64,000 nt of DNA, from the NCBI GenBank assembly GCA_037693485.1, contig CM075349.1:69233001-69297000 (forward strand), read 5' to 3'. The stretch comes from Kitagawia praeruptora. Its lineage: Eukaryota > Streptophyta > Magnoliopsida > Apiales > Apiaceae. A program made the position numbers and the translations under genes. Positions 1 to 10,671 of this stretch are shown here, in pieces (position 1 is the stretch's first letter; each line of letters starts with the position of its first letter). The notes below the pieces were generated by a model. That model was not told the DNA's origin, did not search any database, and saw only the letters and a program-made list of their open reading frames with translations.

Positions 1-350
1 AATAGCAACGGACAAGTTTCCGTTGGGAAATTTCGGTTAGCAAATCTGGGTTTTCTTGTAGTGATTGGAATCCTCTGCCGATCATATTTGAGTGGTATTA
101 TAGTTCATGATGCTTACAAGAACACATCTGATTATAATATTTCTATCGCTTTGATGCTTGCAACAACAAAACTCAGGATAATGGTCCAAAAGTACCAAAA
201 AATAAGATATATTGTACTAATGTACCACAATTTAACCCTCTGCACGTCAATGTGTGCACATATAGAATGACACATTCTATAGTAACGAGTCACACTATTT
301 TATTAAATCGTACATCTCCCAAATGAGCAATGTAGGATGCACAACTTATG
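1..350. other. No gene recognised
   Basis: AT-rich sequence with no coding frame, splice pattern or terminal repeat that I can support. The 69-codon open frame here has no recognisable motif. Confidence 0.5.
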
Positions 351-352
351 TA

Positions 353-580
353 CTCCCTCCGTCCCAAAATGTAAGACCCTCTGACTTTTTCACGCATTTC
401 AATGTGCTCGGACCGGGTACTTGTGAATTATATTTTTTAATTTTTTTCGATTTGTATAAAAATATAGATATTTTTATACAAAACAAAAAAAATTAAAAAA
501 TATTATCTATAAGTACCACATCCAAGCACATTGAAATGCGTGCAAAAAGAAGAGTGTCATACAAAATGGGACGGAGGGAG
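353..580. mobile_element. Stowaway-type MITE 1
   Basis: The terminal inverted repeats begin CTCCCTCCGTCCCA and end TGGGACGGAGGGAG, flanked by a TA on each side (351-352 and 581-582), the target duplication of Tc1/mariner-derived Stowaway elements. The 228-bp element is close to a full foldback: the arms continue inward through an ATGTGCTTGG-like block and its complement to an AT-rich centre with TTTTTATACAAA. It has no coding capacity and would need a mariner transposase in trans. Confidence 0.9.
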
Positions 581-582
581 TA

Positions 583-995
583 CTATTAAGGGCCAACTAT
601 TGTGCATATTTTTTATTTTTCTCTGAAAAGTAGCCATTTTCTATCCGTATTCAATTTTCATTAGACGAATTACAGTCGTTTGTGGAATTATTGATAATGG
701 CAAACCTATAGAACAGTGGTTTCCTTTTCCTAGTTTTATAAATTGTACTGTTCTTGTGTTCTGTCGGTCGTTAAGGTAATTTTTGAATAAACTAAGATTT
801 GTGTTTCCTATGGTTTTTAGTAGCAACGAGAAATATCATAATCTAATAGAAGGATGTATAAATAGTTAGATACTTGTTTGTCAGTTCAGTTGAACCTAGA
901 GTGTGATGAGAATGATTAATAGGAAAAGGCAAGACTATAAACCTAGTCTCTAAACTCTATCTATATAAAAAAACAAGAATTTCCGCTTGATAAAA
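583..995. other. Upstream flank of the GRAS remnant, no gene recognised
   Basis: AT-rich non-coding DNA between the MITE and the GRAS pseudogene. It would be the promoter and leader of the GRAS gene if that gene once worked. I see no convincing TATA box or conserved element. Confidence 0.4.
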
Positions 996-1307
996 ATGCC
1001 AGATGGCTTCTCTTTAAACAGCGTGTTTGATCCTCCCCCCTGTTATTAGGTCCGGTAGACATCCAATAAATGTAGCAGATGCAAAAGTCCATCTAGATGG
1101 AGAGCAAGGAAAATGCATCTTCAATTACTGGATGGATTTAAATCCAAAGAACAACAATGTCAGTACATTACAACTGGATCACTCATTACTTGAAGGCCAA
1201 AATCACAAGCTAAGTTCAGAAGAAACTGATTTGATCAATCTCAAGCCCAATCTGATTTCTACAGAATCTTTTCGGGTCCTTGTCAACTACAGGAAAAAGG
1301 AAGGTAC
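996..1307 (+). pseudogene. GRAS/DELLA-RGL1-like gene, 5' fragment
   Basis: An ATG at 996 opens a short frame, followed by a frame change near 1036. The frame at about 1053-1307 then encodes an acidic N-terminal region with motifs such as LLEGQNHKLSSEE and FRVLVNYRKKEG. I compare these with the variable N-terminus of DELLA RGL1-like GRAS proteins from general knowledge of the family. The fragment stops exactly at the TSD GGTAC (1303-1307) of LTR element A, and the same 5 bp resumes at 11428 with the GRAS domain downstream. The two pieces are therefore one gene split by about 10 kb. The family is nuclear transcription regulators, and this copy cannot be functional. The N-terminal assignment depends mainly on the much clearer GRAS domain in the second half. 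Confidence 0.6.
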
Positions 1308-3329
1308 TGTTATGCCCAGAAATATCCTCGCCTTAATTAGGAAGTGTCGCCCTCAATTGGGCTGGAAAAGGAAATGACCTGTCATGGGTCGTGGCATGAG
1401 GAAATGTGGCACTTATTGGGCCTGGCCCAAGGAAGGAGTCGCCTTTTTACGGAAAGACCGATCAGGATGGACCTCTCGTCCTCAACAAAGATCTCGCCCT
1501 CTCATACGCTGAAATGGGAGATTCTTCTTAATTATTCTCTGAAGAGTATTATGAGTTATGGACTATAATCTAGGTCCTCGGTTACAAGCAATTAAGAAGA
1601 GGTCTAACCCGAGACCTCGTCCTAAATATAGATTAGGGGTCTCGCCCCTTAGGCAATCTCAGGACTGCCCAATAAGCTATTTTATTTTCCGTGGCTCAAG
1701 GTGAGCGTTGACCTCGATAATCTCGGGTCAGTAGCTTAGCCATTACTACTAGAAAAAGTGCCTTAGACATCGCTTATTAGCTGATGTCTTTTAAAAATCC
1801 AAGCGATGTCTTTGCATGCGATGTGAAAAGTAGGGGCCTTAGACATCGCTTTTTAGCCGATGTCTATAAGCCTTTAAGACATCATTTCCTTAGACAATCT
1901 GATGTACTCCTTCAATTTATATCTTGACTATGATTTCAGTTCTGCTATAATATGACATCTATATCATTTTGAACATATCACATATACATAAAATGAACCA
2001 TTAACATCGAGTACTTCTTTAAACTGATGTGCATCTTAATATTTTATATCAGTCATGTATTAGAAGCGATGTTGTATTTCTGTTTTAACATCGGTTTCTA
2101 TTAACTTGTGATGTCTATTATATACTTTAACATCGGTTCTTTACTAGGTAACTGATATGTCTGTTTGCTTATGACATCAGTTCTTTTGTTTGTAAAGTGA
2201 TGTAAGTTTTCTTTTTGTAATTCATGAATCCCATGTTTCAATGAAATGCCCAAAAACCAAACATTCATCCAAAAACTAAATTACCTTATCAAAACTAAAG
2301 AACCAAACCAATGTCACAAAACCAAACTTTCATTAATTTACTAAGATTCCAACTACATCATCCACCAATCCAAACAAACTACATAAATCAAAACCAAATA
2401 TACATATTTCCAAACCATCATTACAAACTACATAATTCATCCCAAACATAGTTTACTTAAGTCAAAATAAATCAAAACAAAAGATCTGCAGATCTGGGCC
2501 TTTTTTACAAGGATTCGATATGGCTAAGAGTCTCAAATCGAACCTCATCAAGCTCAGTGCTGGAATAAGTCACCTTTTGATTCTTGGCAGCCCACTGAAA
2601 AGTGTAACACTAGTGGGAATGGGAGCTACTTAAATTCTGGAAAAGTGCCTAAAGAAGTAGCACTGCAGCAGAACCAGTATGTCATACCCATTTTGTTTAT
2701 CAGATGATTTCGTACCCGCCTTGTTTAAAAACCTTCAATTTCTTCATCTAATTCTTCTTGCAAGCTCAGCTAACATTTATGGAAAACATAGACAAGTATT
2801 AGAAATAAAAGACCAAGATCAGTCTATTTACTAAGCAAAAAAAATTCAACATTCTAAAATAGTATCAGAATTGTATGACAAAACTTTAAGTATCTATTAC
2901 TAGTGTAAATATTAAAGAGTTCAACTACATTTACTATAAATGGTAGTGAATGATTCTGGTACCGATATTATATGTATTTTTTAAAATGATATTTGCTAGT
3001 TTAAGTACGTGAAACAAAAACTGAAAGGAAATGAAAACCAGAATGAAATATCTTAACTGCTCAGATATTAGCAATATATTTCCACCTAGCTAGTCCATGT
3101 GAATTGAAAAGGTTACCATTTGATGTGAAACATATATTTAATTAACTAAACTAAGTATTGCAAGTAATATTCAGAACCACAAAATAGATAATCTCTAGCT
3201 AATTATGTATTGGACATAATTTAAGGCAGAAATTGTAAACATTATTAACTAACACAGATCATATAATACAAACAGATAAGAATATGAAAATAAAATGATA
3301 ATATATGTACTTATGCAGCAGGAGTAGCC

Positions 3330-3880
3330 ATGAGAGTTGGAGAATCAAAAATATCAGCAGTGTTTTTAACATTGAGTGCAGCGCAGCGCATAGGTTGAAA
3401 CTGTGTCGTTTTAGTGATTTGAAGAATAAGAAAATTGATAAAGTAATATCACATTCATGCACCGTTACGCAGAATAACTGTTGTTGCTTACCTGCAATTT
3501 CTCGGCTTCTTCCCTGTCCATGGAAAGTTGCTTTTGCAATTCTTGTATCTTTATTGAATAGTCTGTTTTGTTCCCCTGGATTGTAAACAATGAAAATATC
3601 ATTTCGTGTAGGTAAGCCACTCGAAGAGTTGTGGTATTCGTAGTAATAGGAGGCAACAGAAAAAGAGATCAGACAAGGATAATTTACCTTAGATGAACTC
3701 TTCAGTCGCCTTAATAGGGCCTCTAGCTCTCTTGTCTGCAATTAAACTATATAGATTATAAAATAATATACCAGCTTTAAACAAGTTTATAAGACTCACT
3801 GAAGTTGGGAGACCATGTATTTGTATTTCGACCTTTCCCAACTGCAATCATGAAGAACATAGATATAAAATATCACCATG
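3330..3880 (-). pseudogene. Unidentified exon-like blocks inside CACTA
   Basis: Three minus-strand blocks bounded by plausible GT/AG sites read as short peptides: LGKVEIQIHGLPTS, TRELEALLRRLKSSSK and IQELQKQLSMDREEAEKLQ. The last two are charged, heptad-like and probably coiled coil. A terminal block with IFDSPTLMATPAA and then a stop (about 3350) looks like a C-terminus. I do not recognise the parent gene. It could be the C-terminal coiled coil of a CACTA transposase or a second captured gene. The middle blocks occur again at 5543-5880. Confidence 0.4.
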
Positions 3881-3905
3881 AACATAATTAAAATGAATGA
3901 TATCA
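3533..3905. repeat. Direct duplication, copy 1 (CACTA interior)
   Basis: Nearly identical to 5543-5914 over about 370 bp, including the TRELEALLRRLKSSSK block and the run ending ATGAATGATATC. The two copies are in the same orientation and bracket the HDR fragment. Confidence 0.85.
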
Positions 3906-4440
3906 ACATGGTAAGGAATCCGATCTAGGTTGCGTATAACATTTGTTTGAGGAGAAGTTGGAACAAATCAATGATAACAATCCTAATGTAGTTGTACAAT
4001 TGTAATTTTGCAACTTTGAAAAACACAGAAATGAAAATTTAAGCCAAAATATGTAATCCTATCAAGAAGTGACCAGGCCAAGGTACTTCCTTCCTACCCG
4101 TTGAAGTTGCTGACAGTAAATTAAACCTATACCAGCCATTAAATCTCTTCTCAAATAGTTCTGTAACGAATTTCACAGGTGGTTATTTTTATGGTTTCAC
4201 TTTACTCTCTTACTTTGGCATCTATGCATTGCTGGCTTGCTCAATCTTCGTGCTGTAGATTTTTGTCTTAAGTGTTATTCTAGTATCAGTGTAGAGGGCC
4301 ACATTGACACGTACTTAAAGCCTGAAAAAACAACTAAAACGAGACAGAATGAAATGTGGCATGCCATAAAAATTTAGATTTACAATCGTGTCAACTATAC
4401 ATCAATAAAACGGAACACATAAGGTACGCATAAAACTTAC

Positions 4441-5398
4441 TTGGGTAGCATCGCATATTGTGTTAAAACTTGTAAAATGATCGTTGATATTTTCTACTCC
4501 ATGTTTGTGCATCATTGTCTACTCCGCTAATTTCCCTGGTAACATGAAAATAAGTTAGACATTACAAAGCTGAATTGCCGACATATAACAGTGACCAGGA
4601 TAGGGATAAAGAGCTGCGTGGAACATTGACATACCAATCTCCTCCGTTTCTCCCTTCAGCATTGTAGTTTGGTTTGCAATTCCAACTTTTACCAAGTCAG
4701 TGTCGGGATCAAAACCCTTAGAGACTGCATTTTTGAATTTCTATTCACAACACAGACTCACAAATCAAAATCATATTAAGAATATTAAAACCAAACACTG
4801 AAAAGGGAACCAAGAAATTCCACCTCCAAAAAGGCCTCTTTAGTTGAGCTAGATCCATCAAGCTCACCCCCGAGAATGTAATCAAACACATAAGTTCCCC
4901 AAATTAGAGAAGTAAATAATTATCTCCAATCCAGTTATTAGCAATAAAAAATTCATAGAATAATAAATCGACACAATAACATACCTCTGCCATACTCTTA
5001 AGTATAATATATTTTCCTACAAATGATGCAGTGGCTACTGTCTCCTCGTGAGAATATTTACCATGGATGATCAAAGTGTACTCTCCCTTTTTGTGCTTTT
5101 CAACAGAATTCCAGACCTTTGTAAAACATTATATAAATGTTTCAGTGTGAGGTGGGTGCTGGACAAAAATCTAATGCACTGGACTTGAGAGAATAATAAC
5201 ACTTGAATTCGAAAAATACCTTAGATACCCATGGGCATGTTGTGTCAACTATTTGTACATTTTGTTATCCAAGACTATCATTTCTTCAATAGAAGCTCCA
5301 AAAGCAGGTAGCAGCACAACATCACCCTTATCAATGGCCTCAAATTGTTTCTTTCCACCCTTAATTGGGATATCCTCGATATTCATATTCTTAAATTG
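4441..5398 (-). pseudogene. HDR: Captured HDR (IspH) gene fragment, five exons
   Basis: HDR is the [4Fe-4S] plastid enzyme that makes IPP/DMAPP in the last step of the MEP isoprenoid pathway. Five consecutive minus-strand exons with GT-AG introns are readable. Exon 5398-5220 has KNMNIEDIPI, DKGDVVLLPAFGA and, after a one-base frame change, VDTTCPWVSK with a cluster cysteine. Exon 5116-4985 has HKKGEYTLIIHGKYSHEET. Exon about 4895-4823 has YILGGELDGSSSTKEAFLE. Exon 4740-4635 has NAVSKGFDPDTDLVKVGIAN. Exon 4535-4441 has FNTICDATQ with another cluster cysteine. The segment lacks the N-terminal and C-terminal exons and has a frameshift and an in-frame TAG in the last exon, so it cannot make enzyme. 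Retained introns mean the capture was from genomic DNA, not from cDNA. Confidence 0.92.
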
Positions 5399-5542
5399 CT
5401 GAAATTACAAAATAGAACATCTAGATGAGTTGAAATTCTTAAAAAAAATTGAGTAACTAATAAAGGAAAATATTCATATTTGTAGATATCTGATGAGAAG
5501 GTCCAGACTCCAGACCCAACTACAATATTTTCTTAATTATGC

Positions 5543-5914
5543 TTTTGCAATTATTGTATCTTTATTGAGTATTCTGTTTTGTCCCCTGGATTGTAAACAA
5601 TGAAAACATCATTTCATGTAGGTAAGCCACTCGAAGAGTTGTGGTATTCGCAATAATAGGAGGCAACAGAAACAGAGATCAGACAAGGATAATTTACCTT
5701 AGATGAACTCTTCAGTCGCCTTATTAGGGCCTCTAGCTCTCTTGTCTGCAATTAATCTATACAGATTATAAAATAATATACCAGCTTTGAACAAGTTTAT
5801 AAGACTCAGTGCAGTTGGGAGACCATGTATTTGTATTTCGACCTTTCCCAACTGCAATCATGAAGAACATAGATATAAAATATCACCATGAACATAATTA
5901 AAAATGAATGATAT
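5543..5914. repeat. Direct duplication, copy 2 (CACTA interior)
   Basis: Second copy of the block at 3533-3905 with about 15 scattered differences. A further short partial repeat of the CAATCATGAAGAACATAGAT segment follows at about 5930. Confidence 0.85.
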
Positions 5915-7195
5915 CGAATATCACCAACTGCAATCATGAAGAACATAGATATAAAATATCACCATATAGATATAATCAGCTTGACAGCATTTATCACCTA
6001 CATGTTCACTAGCAAGGAAGAGATAAAAATGAAGAAGTACATAATTAAACCAATGCATTTCAGTGCCCCACCCTTACTTTTACAGCAGATTGAGTGTCGA
6101 CCTTCTTGCAAGAAGCTCTACACTGGAACTCGATTAAGTGTTCTCGCTCGACTCAATTAATACAGAGAAGAATTTAATCGAAAAGCTTATTTACAACACA
6201 AATAGTAGTTACATGCTTATTTTATTTATGCGACATTCTCTCTCGATCTCTCTCACTCTATCGGACTCTCTCATTCTATCAATCTCTTTCAGTCTCTCTC
6301 TATCTCTATCTCTCACTCATTATAGATGAACATGTAAATTAAGCAAATACATGACCAAGCAAACCCAAAAATCGAACCCTAAAATCGAACCCAAAATTGA
6401 ACCACAAAATCAAACAAATACCTAATTAAGCTCAATATTCAAGCTCCAACTCCAAATCTTCAAGCCCCAAGCTCGAACAAACTCCACTCTTAAGCTCGAA
6501 CTAAATTAAAAGAAAAAAAAATGAGTAAATTGAACAATTAAAACAAACAAAGAAAGAAAGTAAATGAAGAAATTGAAAGGTGTAATCTGAGATTGAAGGT
6601 GTAATTGAACAAAACGAACATCTAGGGTTTGCTTTCAGCAGCGATTAACTTCTAGGGTTTGAAAGGGGAAGAAACGGGTTTGAAAGGGGAAGAGAAATGA
6701 GAGTAATGTTTTGGTGAGTAATGTTTTATGTTTTGTTTTTGTATTTTGTTTTTTATTATTATAAATTGGGGGAAAAGGACAGAGAGCGGGATTCAACTAA
6801 AACTGAAAATTTGCCTAAGGCGGGAAGAAAATGGAGGACTGAGCGGATTACATTTTTTTTAAAAAAAAGGGCTTAGACATCACTTTACATATTAACTAAT
6901 GTACAGCTATTAAAAAGACAAAGGGTAGCGAGTTTCCGTTTTTTTAAAAAAGGCCTTAGACATCGCTTTGCCGATTGACTGATGTACAGATATTCAAAAG
7001 ACATCACTTTTTAATTCGGTGATGTGTGATGTCTAATCCTGTTTTTCTAGTAGTGACGCTCCGAGAAATTAGCTGGGCTTTAGGGTCTGTAATAATTGTC
7101 AAAGGCGGTGGCTTCAATCCAATGGGCTTCCTAAATAAGGAAACCTAGCCTATTACGATTACTCGTTCCCCAAGAACTACGTTTGGCTTGATCCC

Positions 7196-7203
7196 TATAA
7201 ATA
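7196..7203 (+). promoter_or_regulatory. TATA box, left LTR of element A
   Basis: TATAAATA in the context GGCTTGATCCC-TATAAATA-AGGGTAC. The same context is found in element B LTRs, which argues that it is the core promoter. Confidence 0.65.
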
Positions 7204-7423
7204 AGGGTACATAGGCACATTGTATGGTACGATGCAAACCCTTGCGAAAAAGAAAGAATTCAATATTCGATCTAGATTGCAATAATCACATCATACAATC
7301 TCAGCCATTCTCAAATCACAAACCCTAACCCTAAACGTCCTACGCCATTCTCCGTCATCAACCATCACTACAAGTCCAGCAACCCTCCCCGAATTTGTAT
7401 TCCCAAATTCCTCCGTTAACAAG

Positions 7424-7441
7424 TGGCGCTAGAAGGAGGGG
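7424..7441 (+). other. Primer-binding site of element A
   Basis: TGGCGCTAGAAGGAGGGG begins two bases after the LTR end. The identical sequence (reverse strand, about 27746-27763) adjoins the 5' LTR of element B copy 1. The priming tRNA was not identified. Confidence 0.7.
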
Positions 7442-7464
7442 CTTTTGACATCTTAGGAGGAAGG

Positions 7465-7833
7465 ATGTCGCAGTCAAACCGAGAGCGTGTTGATAATCGA
7501 CGTATGGAAGAGGTTAGGGCCAGAGAAAATATGCCTCCGCCGCCACCAAGAAACTCCGTCGCAAGGAACTCTGTGATAAGGAATCCCGATCATTCAGGGG
7601 GTTCGCATCGAAGGTCGGTAATGCCTGGGATGCTTGATAGACGGCCGATTCCGCGGATAGGAGGAGACCCTCCCGTTCTGATGAGTAATACTGAGCTTTT
7701 TGACCAGATCACTTACATGGGCAATACGATTACTCGAATGGGGGCAAGAATGGATGCAATGGAAAGGGAGAGGCAATTGTTCGAAGAATCTCGTCTGAAT
7801 CAAGACGGACGACGCCCGAATAATGGCTGGGGA
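7465..7833 (+). CDS. Gag-like N-terminal fragment of element A
   Basis: An open frame starts at ATG 7465 (MSQSNRERVDNRRMEEVRA). It is rich in Arg, Met and Pro, has a PPPPP run near residue 25, and a heptad-like stretch (ELFDQITYMGNTITRMG) at about residues 80-100. It stays open until the chromovirus LTR begins at 7834, so the rest of the protein is cut off. Position just after the PBS and overall composition suggest a gag of the Ty3/gypsy Tat/Athila type, but I see no zinc knuckle. Confidence 0.5.
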
Positions 7834-9500
7834 TGTGACAGCCCCAAATCCGGGGTCATGAATCCGGGCCGTCACGGACCAATTTCCATTCAATATCAAT
7901 ATCTCTTGGGTCTTTTTTTTTATTAATACTTATGCAATTGACCCCGCAATAATACACACACACACACACACCAGTCATAGGCTCAGAGAATAACATTCAC
8001 CATAATAATAGTTTAGAGTTGAGAGTTAAAAGAGTTATTACAAACCAGGATCATACTTAAGTACATTGTTGAATAACACTTCGACATGAAGCGTTCCAAC
8101 AATCAAAAGTTTATTACATTCTTACACACTTAATTATACATAAGTTCCCAGAACCCGTCTACCTCTACGCTACCTCAGGAATCGATGCTAGCACGCTCTC
8201 AGAAGGTCGCCTTCCCCCTACCCTCTTGCGGGGCGTTCTGCGTAGTATCGGCATACCTAGCTGTGTATACATCAGTAGCAAGAGTGAGCTATAGTAGCTC
8301 AGCAAGATAATTTCTATCTACTAACATCAAAGGAAAATAAACCATTATATATATATATATATAATAGACAAAAGAAAACTTCAGTTATTATGGAAGAATT
8401 TTATTTCCATTCAATATGTATATACACTTTCCAATTATCCTTGTACAAAAGAAATATATAGTATCATTCCATCAGTCTCGCTTCTAATATCATATAATAT
8501 CAGTTCCTCTTCTTGAATGCTATAACAATCAATATACCATCTCAGTGTACTTTTCTAGGATAATACGAAAACTTGAACAAATCTTTCATTATCATTTTCT
8601 CATTTCCTTCATATGCAATGATTATATAATTTAACATAAAATTAGTTTCTCTTCATCTGTAACAGTAATTCCATCTTTTCATATCACTTTTCTGTTTTCA
8701 GTTATAGAAATCTGAAAACCATTTTTCAATTCTTTCCTTTAAAGAAAATGTTGGGGATTTACTATTCACTACTATTCATCATCAACTTTCATGAATTTAT
8801 TACCTTGGCAAATGATGTTGGATGGCTATGAAACTTGGTGGATATCTCTTTCTAGTCTCCAAGAACCTCCATGAATTTTCCTTAGATTTGATCTTGATGC
8901 TAGCTAGGATTTTTGTTTTTATTTTTCTTCTTTTTTTTCTTGATAGCCGAATGGAAGAAATAGATGGGGGAGTGGTTTCTTTTGCTTCTTTTTGATCTAA
9001 TCTTGTGTTAATCTTGTTAATTCTAGCTTGTCTTGGAAGCCTTGTAGATATTTTGTGGTTAAAAGCTTGTTATATTACTAATCTTGGTTGTTTGGTTTCC
9101 ATACTCGTCTAATTGTGGTTCGTTTCGAATATACCTCGTTATCTCAGTGGTTCTGAAATCATTTAACAATCCAAATTCCTTTGGTATTCTCTTAACTTAA
9201 TAATCCCCTGGTTTAATCTAAATTCACTAATCCCTCAATATATAATTCCTATAATATTTCCATGCTCCTTAATATCCAATAGAAGCTCTTTAGCAGTCAA
9301 AATCCTCAAAATCCATATTCAGGAATCTCTGAAATCTATCGTCATTTCGAGTCACTTAATTTCATTGTACAACACTAATATGGTTTCTGTTTATTCATTT
9401 TCTGTTTCCATTATAGGGTACCTACATACCATTTCTCTAAATCCTCAAAATTTACTATTCATGGGATCACTGTAGTATTGCTAAAGTTAGGGTTATTACA
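7834..9500 (-). repeat. 3' LTR of a chromovirus remnant
   Basis: Begins TGTGACAGCCCCAAATCC on the + strand and ends GGGTTATTACA, so in sense (minus) orientation it runs TGTAATAACCC to GGGGCTGTCACA. The same termini occur at 47694-54430 and 58475-62172, but this copy is much shorter (1.67 kb), from divergence or deletion. A (CA)n run (about 7955-7971) and a (TA)n run (about 8347-8363) lie inside it. The 5 bp before it are GGGGA; the matching right-hand duplication is missing. Confidence 0.8.
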
Positions 9501-10030
9501 GTCTTCCCCCCTTAAAAGGATTTCGTCCCGGAATCACGTTGAAAATGTCCATAGATACCTTTTTCATCTACACCTTATAACTTCTATACCACTTTCTCTA
9601 TCCTTTTTCCTTCATAATATCTTTATCTTGTTTGCGCAAAAATACACCAACATAATCTTGCTTGTCATTCATCAACATGCCATTTAGCTTATCAATAGTA
9701 GTGCTTTCACTATCTTTATCTTGCAATTTTCTTCCTGTTTCAGTCATTCTATATTGTCTCTTCTCTCATTCCTCTTTTGGCTAAGGGTATCGGCCACCAC
9801 ATTGGCCTCCCCTGAATGGTAGTGTATCTCACTATGGTTTGTCTATATTTTGATCTCTATCATGACATAAAATATGAATACTTCAATCTTATTATATCTT
9901 GTCTCTGTAAAATCCTCCAGAAATTTGGCTAGAATAAGATTCCTTGAAACAATTGTAAGAAAATTCTACCTATAATATATATTTCCTGTTCGTGCCTAAA
10001 CAAGTTTGTGTTTTTCCCAAAATACTCTTA
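9501..10030 (-). pseudogene. Chromovirus pol remnant (RNase H-integrase junction)
   Basis: Adjacent to the LTR is a polypurine tract (minus strand TTTTAAGGGGGGAAGAC, 9501-9518). At about 9777-9835 the minus strand reads EIHYHSGEANVVADTLSQK, the conserved Ty3/gypsy motif between RNase H and integrase. The integrase that should lie between this motif and the LTR (over 1 kb) is missing, so this is an internally deleted 3' end. The right boundary with element A is approximate. Confidence 0.75.
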
Positions 10031-10671
10031 TTCTCCTTGACATCTGCAAGAGAGGGCGAGGACTGTGTTAAAGTTGGGAAAAAGAATGAAGTGTGAAGGG
10101 ACGCAGGAAAAATGGGTGTCCTCGTCCTCTGAATTTAAACGGCCCTAATGAAGGAACTACCACATAAAGGTAGTTATCTGTCCTAGAGGAGTATTCTTAT
10201 GAAAGCAAAACAATTACTCAAAGAGAAAGTTATAAGTTAGATTATAGATAAGGGAAGACAATACCTTGAAAGAAGAGAAAATCGCCCACAAAGCTGTTAA
10301 AATTCGCCCGGTGAGAATGGGATGTCGCCTATAAACTTGCAGTCTCGCCCTCTGTGAAAAGAGTCTGGCAGCACTTCGTAAGTATCTTTGGAAATAAGGT
10401 GAAAATAAAAAGAAGGATCTGGAGTTTATATAGTGGTGGCTGAGCATAGGACACATGGCATGTATTAATTAATCTTGGGAACGGAGATCGAGGCGTGACA
10501 GCTCTAATAGGAACGGTTATTTATGGATCATTATTTTTAGAAGAAAATTGAGAATAAAGGTTTATCCTCTAAAAATAAAATAGGAGAGGATTCGCCTATG
10601 TTCTGGAAAGATTCTTTAAAGGATTAGTTTCTTTTATAAATGATTATTATTGCAAGAAACTGGGGGGTAGT
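10031..10671 (+). other. 3' internal region and polypurine tract of element A
   Basis: Non-coding. It contains several purine-rich GGGCGAGG-type words and ends in the polypurine tract AACTGGGGGGTAGT immediately before the right LTR. Open frames here carry no recognisable motif. Confidence 0.6.

Larger units (their letters stand above)
1744..7055. mobile_element. CACTA (En/Spm) element carrying captured gene fragments
   Basis: The right end, read inward, is CACTACTAGAAAAACAGG. The left end is TACTACTAGAAAAAGTGCC, with the first base changed from C to T. Both ends carry many subterminal copies of the word AGACATC(G/A)C in both orientations (for example 1764, 1848, 6872 and 6958), as expected of CACTA subterminal transposase-binding repeats. 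The 3-bp target duplication is not clear (CAT versus ACG). There is no intact transposase. The interior contains a minus-strand series of exon-like blocks, of which 4441-5398 is clearly HDR/IspH, plus a duplicated 370-bp block (3533-3905 and 5543-5914). A Pack-CACTA type element is the best description. Confidence 0.85.
1308..7421 (+). repeat. Left LTR of element A, split by CACTA
   Basis: About 800 bp of LTR once the CACTA element (1744-7055) is removed. It is colinear with 10672-11427. Compared with that copy it has about 49 extra bases around the CACTA site, between GGGTCA and GTAATAATTG. The right LTR may have lost them between two GTA repeats. Confidence 0.88.

Noticed and set aside
3259..3741. 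160-codon minus-strand ORF in the CACTA interior
   Set aside because: It runs across apparent introns. Only the short exon-like blocks within it look coding, and the Ile/Phe/Leu-rich tail is read-through of AT-rich DNA.
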